Below are positions 49,935-51,820 of a stretch of DNA of 51,820 bases, in pieces. The notes beneath the pieces were generated by a model. That model ran no database searches. It saw only the letters and a program-made list of their open reading frames with translations, and was not told the DNA's origin. A program made the translations under genes and the position numbers. This DNA is from DAOTEJ01 sp035454085 (lineage in GTDB: Bacteria > Pseudomonadota > Gammaproteobacteria > Burkholderiales > Burkholderiaceae_F): the NCBI GenBank assembly GCA_035454085.1, contig DAOTEJ010000009.1, positions 1-51,820 on the forward strand, written 5' to 3'. The stretch's first letter is position 1; every line of letters starts with the position of its first letter.

Positions 49935-51820
49935 CGGGTCTGCCCCAGCAGGCCCAGGAAGAAGGCGTACTCGCGCGCGACCTCGTTGAGGTACTCGAAG
50001 CGGCCCGAGGCGCCGCCGTGGCCGGCCTCGAGGTTGACGTGGAAGAGCAGCGGGTTGGCGTCGGTCTTGAGCCGCCGCAGCCGCGCCACGTACTTGGCCG
50101 GCTCGAAGTACTGCACCTGCGAGTCCCACAGTCCGGTGGTCACCAGGATCGCCGGGTAGTCGCGCCGGGCGAGCTGGTCGTAGGGCGAGTAGGCCAGGAT
50201 GTAGTCGTAGGCCGGCCGCTCGCGCGGATCGCCCCACTGGCTCCACTCGTTGACCGTGAGCGGAATGGTGGGGTCGAGCATGGTGGTCACCGCATCGACG
50301 AAGGGCACGTGCATGCCCATGCCGCGGTACTTCATCCCCGCCTGGTTGGCCACCGCCCCCATCAGCAGTCCGCCCGCCGAGCCGCCGCTGGCGAACACCT
50401 TGTCGGGCGCGGCCCAGCGGCTCTTCACCAGGTAGTCGGTGACGTCGACATAGTCGTTGAACGTGTTTTGCTTGTTCATCAGGCGGCCATCCTCGTACCA
50501 GTCCTGGCCGAGTTCGGCGCCGCCGCGCACGTGGGCGATCGCCAGCACGAAGCCGCGGTCGAGCAGCGACACGGCGTTCGAGCTCAGGTACGGGTCGTAG
50601 GCGTAGCCATAGGCGCCGTAGCCGATCAGCAGCAGCGGCGCGCTGCCGTCCTGGCGCGCGCGGTCCTTGCGCCAGGCCAGGCTCACCGGGATGCGCTTGC
50701 CGTCGCGCGACGGCGCCCACACCCGTGCGCTGGCGTAGAGCGCCGGGTCGTAGCCCAGCACCGGCTGCACCTTGCGCACCGTGCGCTCGCCGGTGGCGAG
50801 GTCGGCATCGATCGTGGTGGCCGGCGTGACCATCGAGTTGTAGACGTAGCGCACGCGCGGCGAGGCCGGATCGGGGTTGGCGCCGAGCGCCATGGCGTAG
50901 GCCTCCTCGCTCGCGGGTACGACGAAGTCGCGCCCCGCGGCCCCGGGCCAGGGCAGCACGCGCAGGCGCGCATTGGCTTCGACCCGCTCCTCGACCACGA
51001 TGGCCGAGTCGAACAGCGCAAACCCGTCGAGCGCCTCCTGCGCGCGCCCGGGCACGATCTCGCGCCACTGCGCGCGGTCGGCCGGCGCGGCCTCGGGGGC
51101 GCTCACCAGACGGAAGTTGCGCGCCCCCTCGTTGGTGCGGATCACCCACTGACCGCGCAGGTGGTCGAGGTAGCTGCGCACCCCCGCCTTGCGCGGCAGC
51201 ACGACGCGGGGCGCAGCCTCGGGCTGCGCCAGCGGCAGGGCCAGCCACTCGGTGATGTCGTAGCCCGTGACGCCGATCAGCAGGTACTGGCGCGAGGCGC
51301 TGCGCTCGATGTGCGTGAAGATCGTCTGGTCGGGCTCCTCGAACACCTTGGTGTCGTGCGCCGGGTCGGTACCCAGCACGTGGCGGTACACCGGGCCGCT
51401 TTGCAGAAGCTGCGGGTCCTGGCGGATGTAGAAGAGGCTGCGGCCGTCGGCCGCCCAGACGATGGCCTCGAGCACGCCGGGAATCGCGTCGGGCAGCACC
51501 TCGCCCGTGGCCAGGTTCTTGAAGCGCAAGGTGTAGCTGCGCTTGCCGGTGTTGTTCTCGGTCCAGGCGAGCAGCCGGTTGTCGGGGCTCGCCGCGTACG
51601 CACCGACCGAGAAGTACGGCTGGCCCTGGGCGAGCACGGGGCCGTCGAGCATCACCTCGACCGGCGCCGCGGTGTCGGGCGCGGCCGGCGTGCCGCGCTG
51701 GCGAAGGTACTGCGGATACTCGGCCCCGGTCTGGAAGCGGCGCGAGTACCAGTAGGCGTTGTCGTACACCGGCACCGAACTGTCGTCCTCCTTGATGCGC
51801 GCGCGCATCTCGGCCACCAG
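49931..51820 (-). CDS. ptrB: Oligopeptidase B (S9 family), N-terminus outside window
   Basis: 629 visible codons of a serine oligopeptidase; the first residues are right of the window. A beta-propeller domain begins with VYDNAYWYSRRFQTGAEYP. The alpha/beta hydrolase domain has the nucleophile in ASGGSAGGLLMGAVANQ, the Asp region LWDSQVQYFEPAKYVARLR and the His in NLEAGHGGASGRF. GYGAYGYAYDPYLSSN and AHVRGGAELGQDWYEDG are typical of oligopeptidase B, which cuts after Arg or Lys in short peptides. It converges on the SRPBCC gene with four shared bases. Confidence 0.93.
   Translation of the reverse strand: MVAEMRARIKEDDSSVPVYDNAYWYSRRFQTGAEYPQYLRQRGTPAAPDTAAPVEVMLDGPVLAQGQPYFSVGAYAASPDNRLLAWTENNTGKRSYTLRFKNLATGEVLPDAIPGVLEAIVWAADGRSLFYIRQDPQLLQSGPVYRHVLGTDPAHDTKVFEEPDQTIFTHIERSASRQYLLIGVTGYDITEWLALPLAQPEAAPRVVLPRKAGVRSYLDHLRGQWVIRTNEGARNFRLVSAPEAAPADRAQWREIVPGRAQEALDGFALFDSAIVVEERVEANARLRVLPWPGAAGRDFVVPASEEAYAMALGANPDPASPRVRYVYNSMVTPATTIDADLATGERTVRKVQPVLGYDPALYASARVWAPSRDGKRIPVSLAWRKDRARQDGSAPLLLIGYGAYGYAYDPYLSSNAVSLLDRGFVLAIAHVRGGAELGQDWYEDGRLMNKQNTFNDYVDVTDYLVKSRWAAPDKVFASGGSAGGLLMGAVANQAGMKYRGMGMHVPFVDAVTTMLDPTIPLTVNEWSQWGDPRERPAYDYILAYSPYDQLARRDYPAILVTTGLWDSQVQYFEPAKYVARLRRLKTDANPLLFHVNLEAGHGGASGRFEYLNEVAREYAFFLGLLGQTR

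Overview
The window is chromosomal DNA from a high-GC (by eye about 70 percent) betaproteobacterium, most probably a member of the Burkholderiales. Evidence: the tRNA-Tyr/Gly/Thr-tuf order, a PhaM-type PHB granule protein, the short form of ArgC, a type II secretion cluster with gspN, a PEP-CTERM protein, and proteins that read like Burkholderiales homologues throughout. No phage, insertion sequence or CRISPR array was seen. Four runs of exactly 100 N are present. Two (25409-25508 and 41024-41123) are flanked by exact 55-bp direct repeats, so they are unmerged contig overlaps and the interrupted genes are really intact. The other two (3141-3240 and 49328-49427) hide real sequence of unknown length.

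Layout. 1-518: start of tuf and three tRNA genes read leftward from a strong promoter. 715-4964: two paralogous LytS/LytR-type two-component systems, divergently arranged around a gap. 5005-8047: a small membrane protein and an Lrp/AsnC regulator, divergent from hppD-phhA (phenylalanine and tyrosine catabolism), with a perfect palindrome between regulator and hppD. 8078-19426: a complete type II secretion cluster, gspC divergent from gspGHIJKLMN-D-E-F. 19448-21522: feoAB under a Fur box. 21776-25588: dipeptidyl carboxypeptidase and cardiolipin synthase. 26213-35665: indolepyruvate ferredoxin oxidoreductase, an EamA exporter, argC, a DUF3108 protein, a fumarylacetoacetase-type hydrolase and phaM. 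35760-36536: a PEP-CTERM fibro-slime protein with a textbook sigma-54 promoter. 36770-37552: an SDR.

37605-49934 is the most interesting part. A CarH/LitR-type MerR regulator with an intact adenosylcobalamin-binding signature (a light sensor in characterised relatives) is divergent from a secreted glutathione peroxidase across a palindrome/promoter region. It is followed, all on the + strand, by folE2, a COG2907 flavoprotein, DUF1365, a divergent cyclopropane-synthase-like methyltransferase, a chalcone-isomerase-like secreted protein, a GPH-type transporter, a DUF3833 lipoprotein, an SDR, an NTF2-like protein and a diiron-carboxylate protein. The flavoprotein/DUF1365/CFA-like core is the set known from light and singlet-oxygen regulons (ChrR/sigma-E, LitR). 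I infer a light-induced membrane-lipid modification and protection system. The methyltransferase lacks two of the residues that bind bicarbonate in true cyclopropane synthases, and the diiron protein could supply an oxygenation or desaturation step. The block ends with a gap-truncated asparaginase II and an SRPBCC protein, convergent with oligopeptidase B, which runs off the window.
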